Below are positions 17,915-27,240 of a stretch of 64,000 nucleotides of DNA, in pieces. The notes below the pieces were generated by a model that had not been told where the DNA came from, did not search any database, and saw nothing but the letters and a program-made list of their open reading frames with translations. Both the position numbers and the translations under genes were made by a program. Position 1 is the first letter of the stretch, and every line of letters begins with the position of its first letter. Origin of the DNA: Winogradskyella bathintestinalis (GTDB lineage: Bacteria; Bacteroidota; Bacteroidia; Flavobacteriales; Flavobacteriaceae); the NCBI RefSeq assembly GCF_030407435.1, contig NZ_JASDDK010000001.1, forward strand, positions 806,001 through 870,000, read 5' to 3'.

Positions 17915-19054
17915 ATGAAATTCAACACTAAAACAATTCACGGAGGTCAAAAACCAGATGCTGCTTACGGATCAGTGATACCGCCCATTTACCAAACGTC
18001 AACATATGCACAATCCACACCGGGTGGACATAAGGGTTATGAATACTCGCGATCAGCAAATCCAACGCGTCATGCTCTAGAAAAATCTTTTGCAAGTATA
18101 GAAAATGGTAAGTATGGATTGGCATTTAGTTCTGGATTAGCGGCCATAGATGCGATTTTAAAATTATTAAAACCTGGAGATGAGGTGGTGTCAACAAATG
18201 ATTTATATGGGGGGACTTACCGATTGTTTACTAAAATCTATGAAAATTTCGGAATAAAATTTCATTTTGTTGGTATGAATAATACAGAACACATAGAAAA
18301 TTATATTAACGCCAACACTAAATTGATATGGGTAGAAACGCCAACTAACCCGATGCTAAATATTATAGACATTGTATCAACGGCCAAAATTGCAAAAAAG
18401 CACAATGTACTTTTAGCTGTAGATAATACGTTTGCCACTCCTTACTTGCAACAACCGTTAGATTTGGGGGCTGATATTGTAATGCATTCTGCAACCAAAT
18501 ATCTAGGTGGCCATAGTGATTTGGTTATGGGGGCTTTAATTGTAAGAGACAAAGATTTAGCAGATCGATTATATTTTATACAAAATGCAAGTGGTGCGGT
18601 TTGTGGACCGCAAGACGCATTTTTAGCATTGAGAGGTATTAAAACACTACATGTAAGAATGCAACGTCATTGCGAAAACGGTAGAGCAATTGCGATGTAT
18701 TTAGACAAACATCCCAAAATTGGAAACGTATATTGGCCAGGCTTAGAACATCACCCTAATCATGCTATTGCTAAATCTCAAATGCTTAATTATGGTGGGA
18801 TGGTATCTTTTGCTACCAAAGGAAATAATTATGAAGAAGCTATTAAAATCGTTGAAAAGCTAAAAATATTTACGCTCGCAGAATCATTAGGTGGAATAGA
18901 ATCATTGGCTGGTCACCCGGCAAGTATGACGCATGCTAGCATTCCGAAAGCAGAGCGTGAAAAAACTGGAATTGTAGATTCGTTAATTAGATTAAGTGTG
19001 GGTATCGAGGACGAAGCAGATTTAATCGCCGATTTAAAACAAGCTATTGGTTAA
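17915..19054 (+). CDS. metB: Cystathionine gamma-synthase-type PLP enzyme
   Basis: The 379-residue enzyme belongs to the Cys/Met-metabolism PLP family. The PLP lysine is Lys195 in the HSATKYLGGHSD motif, and the substrate-binding regions YEYSRSANPTRHALEK (about 43-58), LYGGTYRLF and LAESLGGIESLAGHPASMTH are intact. Cystathionine gamma-synthase (homocysteine branch of methionine synthesis) is most likely; cystathionine gamma-lyase or O-acetylhomoserine sulfhydrylase cannot be excluded from sequence alone. It has its own promoter and is monocistronic, convergent with the THC0290_0291 gene 32 bases away. Confidence 0.87.
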   Translation: MKFNTKTIHGGQKPDAAYGSVIPPIYQTSTYAQSTPGGHKGYEYSRSANPTRHALEKSFASIENGKYGLAFSSGLAAIDAILKLLKPGDEVVSTNDLYGGTYRLFTKIYENFGIKFHFVGMNNTEHIENYINANTKLIWVETPTNPMLNIIDIVSTAKIAKKHNVLLAVDNTFATPYLQQPLDLGADIVMHSATKYLGGHSDLVMGALIVRDKDLADRLYFIQNASGAVCGPQDAFLALRGIKTLHVRMQRHCENGRAIAMYLDKHPKIGNVYWPGLEHHPNHAIAKSQMLNYGGMVSFATKGNNYEEAIKIVEKLKIFTLAESLGGIESLAGHPASMTHASIPKAEREKTGIVDSLIRLSVGIEDEADLIADLKQAIG

Positions 19055-19086
19055 AGGAAGCACCATAACTAAAGAAAACTAAGATT

Positions 19087-19875
19087 TTAGTCAAAGTAAT
19101 AAATATATCCAAAATTTAACCACAATAACCAATCGTTGGCTTTGTTGGATGCTAATTGATGATCCAAACCATCTACAGAATCATGAAAAAATTGTTGAAA
19201 TCTTAAATCAATCATTAAATCCGAAAGCACTGTTAATTTATAGCGTGCTCCTAAACTAGCCACTGCAGACCAAGTAGAACCGCCTTTGTCATCTATAGAT
19301 CCAGGTTCCCATAACGGATAGAAATTATTAGGATTTTCAAAGTTTTGATCACCATAGGTAGTGTTTACGGTAGGATTGAAAGATACATACTGTATACCAA
19401 CGCTGCCAAAGGGAGTAAGTGAAAAGGCTCCTTGTGAAAATGCTTTTATACTTAAAGGATAATACTCTAATTGCGCTCCTAAATTCCAGTTTTGAGATTC
19501 GCCAGAATGTGCTCTTAGTTTATCTGCACTAGGACCTGTTCTTTCAGTATCTACCCATTTTCCAAAATGATTAAGTTTTGTCTTATTCCATGATATTTCC
19601 GCTCTAATTTTAAAGTGATCTGTAAAATAGTTGTTAGCGGAACTGTAATAGTAATTAGTAAGGTAATCGAAGTTCATAAAGTAAACAAGTCCGATTCCAA
19701 AACCTGTATTCCCAGAATTAGTCTCAAAATCATAACGTTCACCAAAATCTGATTGAAAAGCAACTGGACCAGTAATTACGCCAACCTCATGTGAAAAACC
19801 TAATTGTGAATAACTTAATTGGAGTGATAAAAGTAATACGAATAGGGTGATTAGTTTTTTTAAATCTAGTTTCAT
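19087..19875 (-). CDS. THC0290_0291-family outer-surface protein
   Basis: A 262-residue exported protein with a signal peptide ending near SYSQ (residue 23-24). The mature part (GFSHEVGVITGPVAFQSDFG near the start, alternating aromatic beta strands, NFGYIYYFD at the end) matches the flavobacterial THC0290_0291 family and reads as a small outer-membrane beta-barrel. Function unknown. The promoter is an exact TTTG-N19-TATATTTG on the minus strand at 19935-19905. Confidence 0.84.
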   Translation of the reverse strand: MKLDLKKLITLFVLLLSLQLSYSQLGFSHEVGVITGPVAFQSDFGERYDFETNSGNTGFGIGLVYFMNFDYLTNYYYSSANNYFTDHFKIRAEISWNKTKLNHFGKWVDTERTGPSADKLRAHSGESQNWNLGAQLEYYPLSIKAFSQGAFSLTPFGSVGIQYVSFNPTVNTTYGDQNFENPNNFYPLWEPGSIDDKGGSTWSAVASLGARYKLTVLSDLMIDLRFQQFFHDSVDGLDHQLASNKANDWLLWLNFGYIYYFD

Positions 19876-19904
19876 GTAACTTTAAAATTGAGACTCTTCT
19901 CGAG

Positions 19905-19935
19905 CAAATATATAAAAACTCGATGAACTACCAAA
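19905..19935 (-). promoter_or_regulatory. Promoter of the THC0290_0291-family gene
   Basis: On the minus strand TTTG (19935-19932), a 19-base spacer and TATATTTG (19912-19905) match the Bacteroidota sigma-ABfr consensus at every fixed position. The transcription start would be near 19899, giving a leader of about 25 bases. Confidence 0.72.
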
Positions 19936-20183
19936 TAAAACGGTTAAACTGCACATTCTATTAATTTTATAAAGGAAATGATTAATGTTGATTTTGAAAA
20001 ATTAAATAGGGAAAAATAAATATTAAACACTTATTTTTGTGTATACAAAATATTTGCACTAAATATATTATATTTTTCTAACTTAAAACTGATTAAAATG
20101 ATTTTTGTGTAATAATAGATAAATCCAAGAGGTTATTTTTATAATAGTTAGATTAAATTTTAACGCAATAATATAATAATTAA
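19936..20183. other. gdhA upstream region with no gene
   Basis: The gap between the THC0290_0291 gene and gdhA is 308 bases. Past the minus-strand promoter it is extremely AT-rich and holds no credible small gene. TATTTTTG (20032-20039) is a possible -7 element for gdhA, but I find no -33 TTG at the right distance. No riboswitch or strong hairpin is visible. Confidence 0.4.
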
Positions 20184-21527
20184 ATGAAAGATAAAATAGA
20201 AGCATTTTTAGATATTGTTAAAGAAAGAAATGGTCATGAACCGGAATTTTTGCAAGCTGTTCAAGAAGTTGCGGAAACTGTAATTCCTTATATAGAAGAA
20301 CACAATATTTATAAGGGGAAAAACATTCTTTTAAGAATGGTAGAGCCAGAAAGATTGATCTCATTCAGAATTTGTTGGGTTAATGATAATAATGAAATAC
20401 AAGTGAATAGAGGTTATAGAGTTCAGATGAATTCTGCTATTGGCCCATATAAAGGCGGTTTACGTTTTCACCCTACTGTTAACGCTAGTATTCTAAAATT
20501 TTTAGCTTTCGAACAAGTCTTTAAAAATTCTTTAACCACTTTACCAATGGGTGGTGGTAAAGGAGGTTCTGATTTTGATCCTAAAGGTAAGTCGGATAAT
20601 GAAATTATGCGCTTCTGTCATGCTTTTATGACCGAGCTATTTAGACATATTGGTCACAATACGGATGTACCTGCTGGAGATATTGGAGTTGGTGCTAGAG
20701 AAATTGGATTTATGTTTGGCATGTATAAAAAACTAAACAATACTTTTACTGGTGTTTTAACTGGTAAAGGTGCATCGTGGGGAGGTTCTTTAATTAGACC
20801 AGAAGCGACTGGTTACGGAAACGTATATTTTGCTCAAAACATGTTGCAAAGACAAGGTGATTCTTTTGATGGAAAAACCGTAGTAATTTCTGGTTCTGGA
20901 AATGTGGCTCAATTTGCTGCAGAAAAAGCGATAGAATTAGGTGCTAAAGTTGTAACACTTTCAGATTCCGGAGGCTATATTTATGATGCAGATGGCATAG
21001 ATACAGAAAAGTTAGAGCATGTTATGTATTTAAAAAATGAAAAACGTGGCAGAATTAGTGAGTATGTAGATACTTACCCGAACGCAAAATTTGTTAAAGG
21101 TGAAAGACCATGGTCGGTAAATTGTGATATTGCTTTACCGTGTGCAACACAAAATGAACTAAATGGAGAAGAAGCAAAACAATTAGTAGCTAATGGTTGT
21201 ATTTGTGTGTCTGAAGGTGCAAATATGCCATCAACACCTGAGGCTGTGCATGAGTTTCAAAATGCTAAAATCTTGTTTGCTCCAGGAAAAGCTTCAAATG
21301 CTGGGGGCGTAGCGACTTCAGGTTTAGAGATGAGTCAGAATTCATTACGACTTAGTTGGTCTAGAGAAGAAGTGGACGCTAGGTTGAAAGACATAATGGA
21401 AGATATTCATGATTCTTGCGTGGAATACGGGAAAAATGAAGATGGTTCTATAGATTACATAAAAGGTGCAAATATTGCAGGTTTCGTAAAAGTAGCCGAC
21501 GCTATGTTAGCGCAGGGGGTCGTTTAA
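20184..21527 (+). CDS. gdhA: NADP-type glutamate dehydrogenase
   Basis: The 447-residue protein is a hexameric-type glutamate dehydrogenase that assimilates ammonia onto 2-oxoglutarate. It shows the substrate pocket PMGGGKGGSDFDPKGKSD (about 121-138, with the catalytic lysine), the Rossmann SGSGNVAQFAAEKA (about 238-251) and late CVSEGANMPSTPEA. The 447-length and the S of SGSGNV favour the NADP-linked anabolic form. A Rho-independent terminator follows 20 bases after the stop. Confidence 0.96.
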   Translation: MKDKIEAFLDIVKERNGHEPEFLQAVQEVAETVIPYIEEHNIYKGKNILLRMVEPERLISFRICWVNDNNEIQVNRGYRVQMNSAIGPYKGGLRFHPTVNASILKFLAFEQVFKNSLTTLPMGGGKGGSDFDPKGKSDNEIMRFCHAFMTELFRHIGHNTDVPAGDIGVGAREIGFMFGMYKKLNNTFTGVLTGKGASWGGSLIRPEATGYGNVYFAQNMLQRQGDSFDGKTVVISGSGNVAQFAAEKAIELGAKVVTLSDSGGYIYDADGIDTEKLEHVMYLKNEKRGRISEYVDTYPNAKFVKGERPWSVNCDIALPCATQNELNGEEAKQLVANGCICVSEGANMPSTPEAVHEFQNAKILFAPGKASNAGGVATSGLEMSQNSLRLSWSREEVDARLKDIMEDIHDSCVEYGKNEDGSIDYIKGANIAGFVKVADAMLAQGVV

Positions 21528-21547
21528 AATAATAGAAAATAGTAATT

Positions 21548-21580
21548 AAAAGCTTCTATGTTTTCATAGAGGCTTTTTTT
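21548..21580 (+). terminator. Rho-independent terminator of gdhA
   Basis: A hairpin with 13-base arms (21548-21560 and 21565-21577, one G-U type mismatch) and a TTTT loop is followed by a T tract (21574-21580). It ends gdhA transcription before the porZ promoter. Confidence 0.9.
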
Positions 21581-21625
21581 GTCTACATAATATATGATTG
21601 GTACATTATTTTCGTTACTATTAAA

Positions 21626-21633
21626 TATCTTTG
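21626..21633 (+). promoter_or_regulatory. -7 element of porZ
   Basis: TATCTTTG matches TAnnTTTG and lies 20 bases before the porZ ATG. A TTG at 21598-21600 is 25 bases upstream, slightly beyond the usual spacing. The location just past the gdhA terminator supports a fresh transcript here. Confidence 0.55.
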
Positions 21634-21653
21634 ACCAAACCTAAAACTTGCTG

Positions 21654-24017
21654 ATGCGTAATATACTTTTTAAAATCTTTATTATTCTATTTGGGTTTAC
21701 TGCTTCATGCTATGGTCAAGATTTTGCAACCTTATGGCAGGGGCATTACTCTTATAATAATGTTGTTGACGCTGTAAGCGGCGATAATAAAATATATGCG
21801 GCAGCAGATAATGCAATCTTCCAATACGATACATTGACCAATCAGATTACTACTATAACAACTATAGATGGGTTATCTGGGCAGCAAATAACAACTATAT
21901 ATTATAGCGAAATCTACCAATATCTCATTATAGGTTATGAGACAGGCTTAATTGAGATATATTCTGAAACAGACGATGAGGTCTTATCAATAGTAGACAT
22001 TTTAGAAAAGCAAAATATCACTCCCGTAAATAAACGGATTAACCATTTTTATGAATATGATGGCTTGATATACATATCTACAGACTATGGTATTTCAATC
22101 TATGATTTAGAGCGTTTAGAATTTGGGGATACTTATTTTCTTGGGAATGGTGGTACTCAAATATCTGTAGAACAAACCGCAATTTTGAACGATGAAATCT
22201 ATGCAGCTTGCTTAAATAATAATGGTATAAAAAAAGCCGATTTAACTAATCCGAATCTAATAGACTTTCAGCAATGGCAAACAATTATATCAGGGAATTA
22301 TTACACAATGAGCACCCTTAATAATAAAATTTATTCGGTGCGATCTAATCGTGTTTTGTATGAAATAGACGGTACAGTTAACACCGTAGCTACCTTACCT
22401 TCATTACCTTTAGATGCTGAAGTTACAGATTCAAATTTAATGTTTGCCATGCCAAATATGGTTGATATCTATAATGCAAATCTTCAACTCGTAAACTCCT
22501 TTCAGCCTAACTCTGATTTTGATACAAATTTTAGAGCTGTAACCATCTCAAATAATGATGTTTATATTGGTACAAGTAAGCTGGGAGTTCTTAAAGTAGA
22601 TATAAATGCAGCTGAAACCTATTCCGAAATCTTACCTAATGGACCATTATTTAATAATGTCTTCAGATTAAATTCAGAAACAGCAAGCGTATGGGCTACT
22701 TTTGGCGATTACGATACTACAACTAATCCTTATCCATTAAGAAGTCGAGGCCTCAATTATTATAGAAATGAACAATGGAAAACCATTCCTTACGACAGTC
22801 TTTTTGAAGCAAAAAATTTATCAAAAATTTCAATTAATCCCTTCGACGGAAGACAAGTTTTTATAAGTGCAACTCATAGCGGATTATTAGAATTAAATAA
22901 TTTTGACCCTACAGTGCTCTACAATCAAAATAATAGCGGATTAGAACCCTTAGGAGCATCGAGTATTAGAATTACCGATACTGAATTCGATAGAGAAGGC
23001 CTATTATGGTCAGTATCTAGTAGAATTGAATCACCATTAAAATCTTATGATCCAGCAAATGGAAATTGGCAAAGCTATAGTTTTTCGAGTTTAATAGAAG
23101 ATCCTGATGATGAAGACGGTTTCTTTGCTATAGAAATCGATAATAACGGTACAAAATGGATTGGTTCTTACGATAACGGATTGATTGCCTTTAATGAAAA
23201 TATCTCTAACGACCCTCTCCGTAATATTACTGGTGAAGCCCAAAATTTGTTGCCATTTACTCGCGTCATTAGCTTGGGTTTAGATAACAATCAACAGCTG
23301 TGGGTTGGTACTACAAAAGGTTTAAGAGTATTGTATAATACGGCAGGGTTTTATGATAATCCGAATGCCACGTTGAACCAAATCGTTATTCTCGAAGATG
23401 GTATACCGAAGGAATTATTAGAAAATCAAATTATAACGGATATTGAAATTGATGGTTCAAATAATAAATGGATTGGAACGTTCGATTCTGGTGTATTTTA
23501 TTTCTCACCAGACGGTCAAAATACCATATATCATTTTACAACTGATAATTCTCCATTACCGACTAACCGAATTAACGATATTTCAATAGATCCCAATAAC
23601 GGATTTATTTACATAGCCACCACCAAAGGTTTATTATCATTTAAAGCCGGTGGTTCAACACCACAAGAAACATTAGAAGATGCTTTTGCTTATCCCAATC
23701 CGGTTCGGCCAGAATATAATGTTCTAGGATTTAACAATCTTAACGACATTAATAAGGGTATAAAAGTGAGTGGATTAACTGAGCGCGTTAACATTAAAAT
23801 CACGGATATCGAAGGGAATTTAGTTGCTGAAGCACAGTCTAATGTTAATTTAAGATCCTCGAGCGCCAATTATAATTTTGCTATTGATGGAGGTACAGCA
23901 ATCTGGAACGGAAAAAATTTAGGAAATTCGGTGGTACGCTCTGGGGTTTATTTAATTATGATTTCAGATTTAGATTCTTTTGAAACCAAAGTGATAAAAG
24001 TTCTAATCGTCCGTTAA
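21654..24017 (+). CDS. porZ: T9SS component PorZ (beta-propeller surface protein)
   Basis: PorZ is a cell-surface protein of the type IX secretion system, linked in Porphyromonas gingivalis to delivering anionic LPS to cargo by the PorU sortase complex. The 787-residue protein has a signal peptide ending near CYGQ, an N-terminus LWQGHYSYNNVVDAVSG matching PorZ, two seven-bladed two-component-regulator-type propellers (for instance GTKWIGSYDNGLIAF, NQQLWVGTTKGLRVLYN, NKWIGTFDSGVFYF) and a C-terminal sorting-type domain (AYPNPVRPEY to VIKVLIVR). I start at ATG 21654 rather than TTG 21648. Followed 3 bases later by recO. Confidence 0.88.
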   Translation: MRNILFKIFIILFGFTASCYGQDFATLWQGHYSYNNVVDAVSGDNKIYAAADNAIFQYDTLTNQITTITTIDGLSGQQITTIYYSEIYQYLIIGYETGLIEIYSETDDEVLSIVDILEKQNITPVNKRINHFYEYDGLIYISTDYGISIYDLERLEFGDTYFLGNGGTQISVEQTAILNDEIYAACLNNNGIKKADLTNPNLIDFQQWQTIISGNYYTMSTLNNKIYSVRSNRVLYEIDGTVNTVATLPSLPLDAEVTDSNLMFAMPNMVDIYNANLQLVNSFQPNSDFDTNFRAVTISNNDVYIGTSKLGVLKVDINAAETYSEILPNGPLFNNVFRLNSETASVWATFGDYDTTTNPYPLRSRGLNYYRNEQWKTIPYDSLFEAKNLSKISINPFDGRQVFISATHSGLLELNNFDPTVLYNQNNSGLEPLGASSIRITDTEFDREGLLWSVSSRIESPLKSYDPANGNWQSYSFSSLIEDPDDEDGFFAIEIDNNGTKWIGSYDNGLIAFNENISNDPLRNITGEAQNLLPFTRVISLGLDNNQQLWVGTTKGLRVLYNTAGFYDNPNATLNQIVILEDGIPKELLENQIITDIEIDGSNNKWIGTFDSGVFYFSPDGQNTIYHFTTDNSPLPTNRINDISIDPNNGFIYIATTKGLLSFKAGGSTPQETLEDAFAYPNPVRPEYNVLGFNNLNDINKGIKVSGLTERVNIKITDIEGNLVAEAQSNVNLRSSSANYNFAIDGGTAIWNGKNLGNSVVRSGVYLIMISDLDSFETKVIKVLIVR

Positions 24018-24020
24018 GAC

Positions 24021-24740
24021 ATGCGCACAAAAAATAATAGCATTGTTCTTTCCAAACTAAAATATAGAGACTACGATCTTATCGTAAAATGCTATACCGA
24101 ACAACGTGGAGTGGTAAGTTATCTGTTACGAGGTGTTTTAAAATCAAAAAAAGGACTATCCAAAACGGTTTACTATCAAGCTTTATCTCAATTGCAAATT
24201 GAAGAAAATTACAAGCTTAATCAATCCCTGCATTTTATAAGTGAAGTCAAATTTAATTACATCTACAAAACTCTGCATTCTAATATTTATAAGAGTGCCA
24301 TTGTATTATTTTTATCTGAAATTCTTTCGAATGTTTTAAAAGAAGAAGAAAAGAATCCTGATTTGTTTCAATTTATTACGGTGGCACTTCAGTATTTAGA
24401 CAATGAAGATCAGTTTTCTAATTTTCATTTATTATTTCTATTAAAGTTAACACGGTATTTAGGGTTTCAACCCGAAAATCAGAATACTGGCTACGATTAT
24501 TTTAATTTGGAAACTGGAATTTTTGAAGCTTCCAACCATGGTATTTACTCGGTGTCTGGCGAAAATTTAACATTGTTAAAACTTCTATTAGGCATAAACT
24601 TTGATGGCTTACAGGCCATAAAGATTAATTCAAAACAAAGACAAGAATTTTTAAATCTGTTGTTGTATTATTTTGAATTACATTTGGGCAGTTTTAAAAC
24701 ACCGAAATCTTTACAAGTACTTAATGAAGTCTTTCATTAG
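24021..24740 (+). CDS. recO: Recombination mediator RecO
   Basis: RecO anneals SSB-coated single strands and, with RecR, loads RecA in the RecF pathway. The 239-residue protein starts with the OB-fold SIVLSKLKYRDYDLIVKCYTEQRG (residues 8-28 region), then a helical domain; the C-terminal zinc cysteines found in some RecO proteins are absent, as in many Bacteroidota. It sits 3 bases after porZ and just before the TonB receptor, suggesting cotranscription. Confidence 0.93.
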   Translation: MRTKNNSIVLSKLKYRDYDLIVKCYTEQRGVVSYLLRGVLKSKKGLSKTVYYQALSQLQIEENYKLNQSLHFISEVKFNYIYKTLHSNIYKSAIVLFLSEILSNVLKEEEKNPDLFQFITVALQYLDNEDQFSNFHLLFLLKLTRYLGFQPENQNTGYDYFNLETGIFEASNHGIYSVSGENLTLLKLLLGINFDGLQAIKINSKQRQEFLNLLLYYFELHLGSFKTPKSLQVLNEVFH

Positions 24741-24773
24741 AGAAAAACATGCTAATTGATAATAAGTTTACAA

Positions 24774-27191
24774 GTGAAGAACCTTATTTTATATCTTATT
24801 TTTTCTGTTCTATTTCTACAAACAACTTATGGGCAAACCGTTACAGTTCTCGAAGAAGATAGTCATGCCCCAATCCCTGGTATTACCTTGTATAATCTTA
24901 AGAAAAGTAAGATTAGAGTCACAGATTTAAAGGGAAAAGCCTCTTTATCACATTTTAGCAATAATGAGATTATCATTTTTCAAGATCTTTTATATGAACA
25001 GCAGAAATTAACAAAAGCTGAAATTACTAAAAATAACTATGTCGTTTATCTCACCCCAAGAGTAGAGGGTTTAGAGCAAATTGTTATTTCAGCGTCCAAA
25101 TTTGAACAACAAAAACGCGACATTCCTCAAACTATTGTAAGTTTAGATGCTAAAGATATCGCTTTGGCGAATCCACAAACTAGTGCAGATTTATTAGAAC
25201 ACACCGGAAATATCTACATACAGAAAAGTCAATTAGGTGGAGGTAGTCCCATGATAAGAGGTTTTTCAACTAATAGACTTTTATTAACTGTAGATGGAGT
25301 CCGTATGAATAACGCTATTTTTAGAGGTGGAAATCTTCAGAATGTAATATCTATAGATCCTTTTGCTATAAGAAACACAGAGGTTACTTTAGGTGCTGGC
25401 TCTGTGGTTTATGGGAGTGATGCTATTGGCGGAGTTATGAGTTTTTACACTAAAAAACCACAATTATCATATAAGGATAATTTATTTTTAACGGCTAATG
25501 CATTAGTAAGATATGCAAGTGCAAACGAAGAAAAGACGGGACATTTTGATATAAATTTGGGATATAGAAAATGGGCATTTTTTACCAGTGCCAGTTACAC
25601 TAGTTTCGATGATCTTAGAATGGGAAGCCATGGGCCTAAGGATTATTTGAGGTCCGAATATATTGTTCGAAAAAATGATGAAGATGTTATCGTTACTAAT
25701 CCTAATCCTTTAGTACAAACGCCCACAGGTTACAACCAAATTAATCTATTGCAAAAAGCACGATATGAACCTACTGATAATTTAAATATCGATTTTGGCT
25801 TGTACTATTCTACTACCTCAGATTATGCGAGGTATGATAGACTCATAAGATATAGCGGAGATAATTTGCGTTCTGCTGAGTGGAATTATGGACCACAACA
25901 ATGGTTTATGGCGAATTTTCAACTTACCAAATTAAGCAGCAGGTCTAACTTGTATGATAAAATTCAGACAACGTTAGCATTTCAGAATTTTAAAGAAAGC
26001 CGCGAGGATAGGAATTATCAGTCGGCCGTACGGGAAATAAGATCAGAATCTGTGGATGCCCTATCTTTTAATTTAGACTTAGAAAAAGATTTAAATAATG
26101 AAACGAGTATTTTTTATGGCGTCGAATATCTGCATAATAAAGTAGGTTCTGATGGACATGAAAAGAATATTGAAACCAACCAAATCGCTCCGAACGTAAC
26201 GCGCTATCCCGATGGATCTACTTGGCAATCCATAGCGGCGTATGCAAGCTTAAAACATAAGCCTAACACTAAGTTTGTTTTTCAATCTGGTCTTCGGTAT
26301 AATCAAGTAATTGCGAAAGCAGATTTTACAGCGAACAATGTGTTTTTAAATTTACCATTTAGCAAAGCCGATATTAATACTGGTGCATTAACTGGCACCG
26401 CGGGTATAACCTGGTCTCCAATCGAAATAATGCAATGGAAATTAAATGCTTCTACCGCTTTTAGAGCACCAAATATAGATGATATAGGCAAGGTTTTTGA
26501 TAGTGAACCAGGCGCTGTTGTAGTGCCGAATAAAAGTCTTGAAGCTGAATATGCCTACGGTGGTGAATTAGGTTTAGCCTTGAATTTTAAGAATAAAATA
26601 ATTCTAGATATAGCAACATATTATACGTTTTTAGATAATGCATTAATTAGAAGAGATTATGAATTAAATGGTGAATCTGAAATTATATATGATGGGGAGT
26701 TAAGTACAATTCAGGCCATTCAAAATGCATCTAAAGCTTGGATTTATGGCCTTGAACTTGGTTTAGAAGTCAATTTTTCTGAACAGTTAAAGCTACTATC
26801 GCAATATAATGTTATTGGTGGTACTGAGGATAATAATGGTGTTGAAGAACCTGTTAGACACGTAGCACCAAATTTTGGACGTACCCATATTACTTGGAAA
26901 CACAATAAATTTTTATTAGACGCTTTTGTCGTGTATAACAATGAACTTTCATTTAATCAGTTGGCGGCCTCCGAAAGTTCTAAGGATTACATATATGCAT
27001 TAAACACTGACGGAAATCCATTTGCACCAGCATGGCACACGTTAAATTTTAGAACGCAATATCAGTATAATGATAAGTTGAGTTTTACAGCAAGTTTAGA
27101 AAATATTACAGATCAACGTTACCGACCATATTCTTCCGGTATTTCGGCTGCTGGTAGAAATTTAATACTAGCTTTAAGATATACATTATAA
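24774..27191 (+). CDS. TonB-dependent outer-membrane receptor with CarboxypepD-like domain
   Basis: The protein (805 residues from the chosen start) has a signal peptide (LYLIFSVLFLQTTYGQ), an N-terminal CarboxypepD_reg-like or TonB-box region, a plug domain (VVISASKFEQQKRDIPQTI, then PMIRGFSTNRLLLTVDGVRMN and GAGSVVYGSDAIGGVMSF) and a barrel ending ILALRYTL. It takes up a nutrient of unknown identity; heme/hemoglobin or siderophore receptors have this build. There is no ATG start: GTG at 24774 (KNLILYLIF next) is my choice, with TTG at 24756 the alternative. The gene lies 33 bases past recO and no promoter is obvious, so it is probably part of porZ-recO. Confidence 0.9.
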   Translation: MKNLILYLIFSVLFLQTTYGQTVTVLEEDSHAPIPGITLYNLKKSKIRVTDLKGKASLSHFSNNEIIIFQDLLYEQQKLTKAEITKNNYVVYLTPRVEGLEQIVISASKFEQQKRDIPQTIVSLDAKDIALANPQTSADLLEHTGNIYIQKSQLGGGSPMIRGFSTNRLLLTVDGVRMNNAIFRGGNLQNVISIDPFAIRNTEVTLGAGSVVYGSDAIGGVMSFYTKKPQLSYKDNLFLTANALVRYASANEEKTGHFDINLGYRKWAFFTSASYTSFDDLRMGSHGPKDYLRSEYIVRKNDEDVIVTNPNPLVQTPTGYNQINLLQKARYEPTDNLNIDFGLYYSTTSDYARYDRLIRYSGDNLRSAEWNYGPQQWFMANFQLTKLSSRSNLYDKIQTTLAFQNFKESREDRNYQSAVREIRSESVDALSFNLDLEKDLNNETSIFYGVEYLHNKVGSDGHEKNIETNQIAPNVTRYPDGSTWQSIAAYASLKHKPNTKFVFQSGLRYNQVIAKADFTANNVFLNLPFSKADINTGALTGTAGITWSPIEIMQWKLNASTAFRAPNIDDIGKVFDSEPGAVVVPNKSLEAEYAYGGELGLALNFKNKIILDIATYYTFLDNALIRRDYELNGESEIIYDGELSTIQAIQNASKAWIYGLELGLEVNFSEQLKLLSQYNVIGGTEDNNGVEEPVRHVAPNFGRTHITWKHNKFLLDAFVVYNNELSFNQLAASESSKDYIYALNTDGNPFAPAWHTLNFRTQYQYNDKLSFTASLENITDQRYRPYSSGISAAGRNLILALRYTL

Positions 27192-27195
27192 AAAA

Positions 27196-27217
27196 GCTCA
27201 TCGGATTAGCGATGAGC
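27196..27217. terminator. Shared terminator between convergent genes
   Basis: An 8-bp perfect stem (GCTCATCG and its complement, 6-base loop) lies between the TonB receptor and the giant cell-surface gene. Reading minus, the stem is followed by six T residues (27195-27190), so it is the better terminator for the minus-strand gene. Reading plus, only a short T run follows. Confidence 0.78.
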
Positions 27218-27240
27218 CTTTATAAGATTTGTATTATCGC

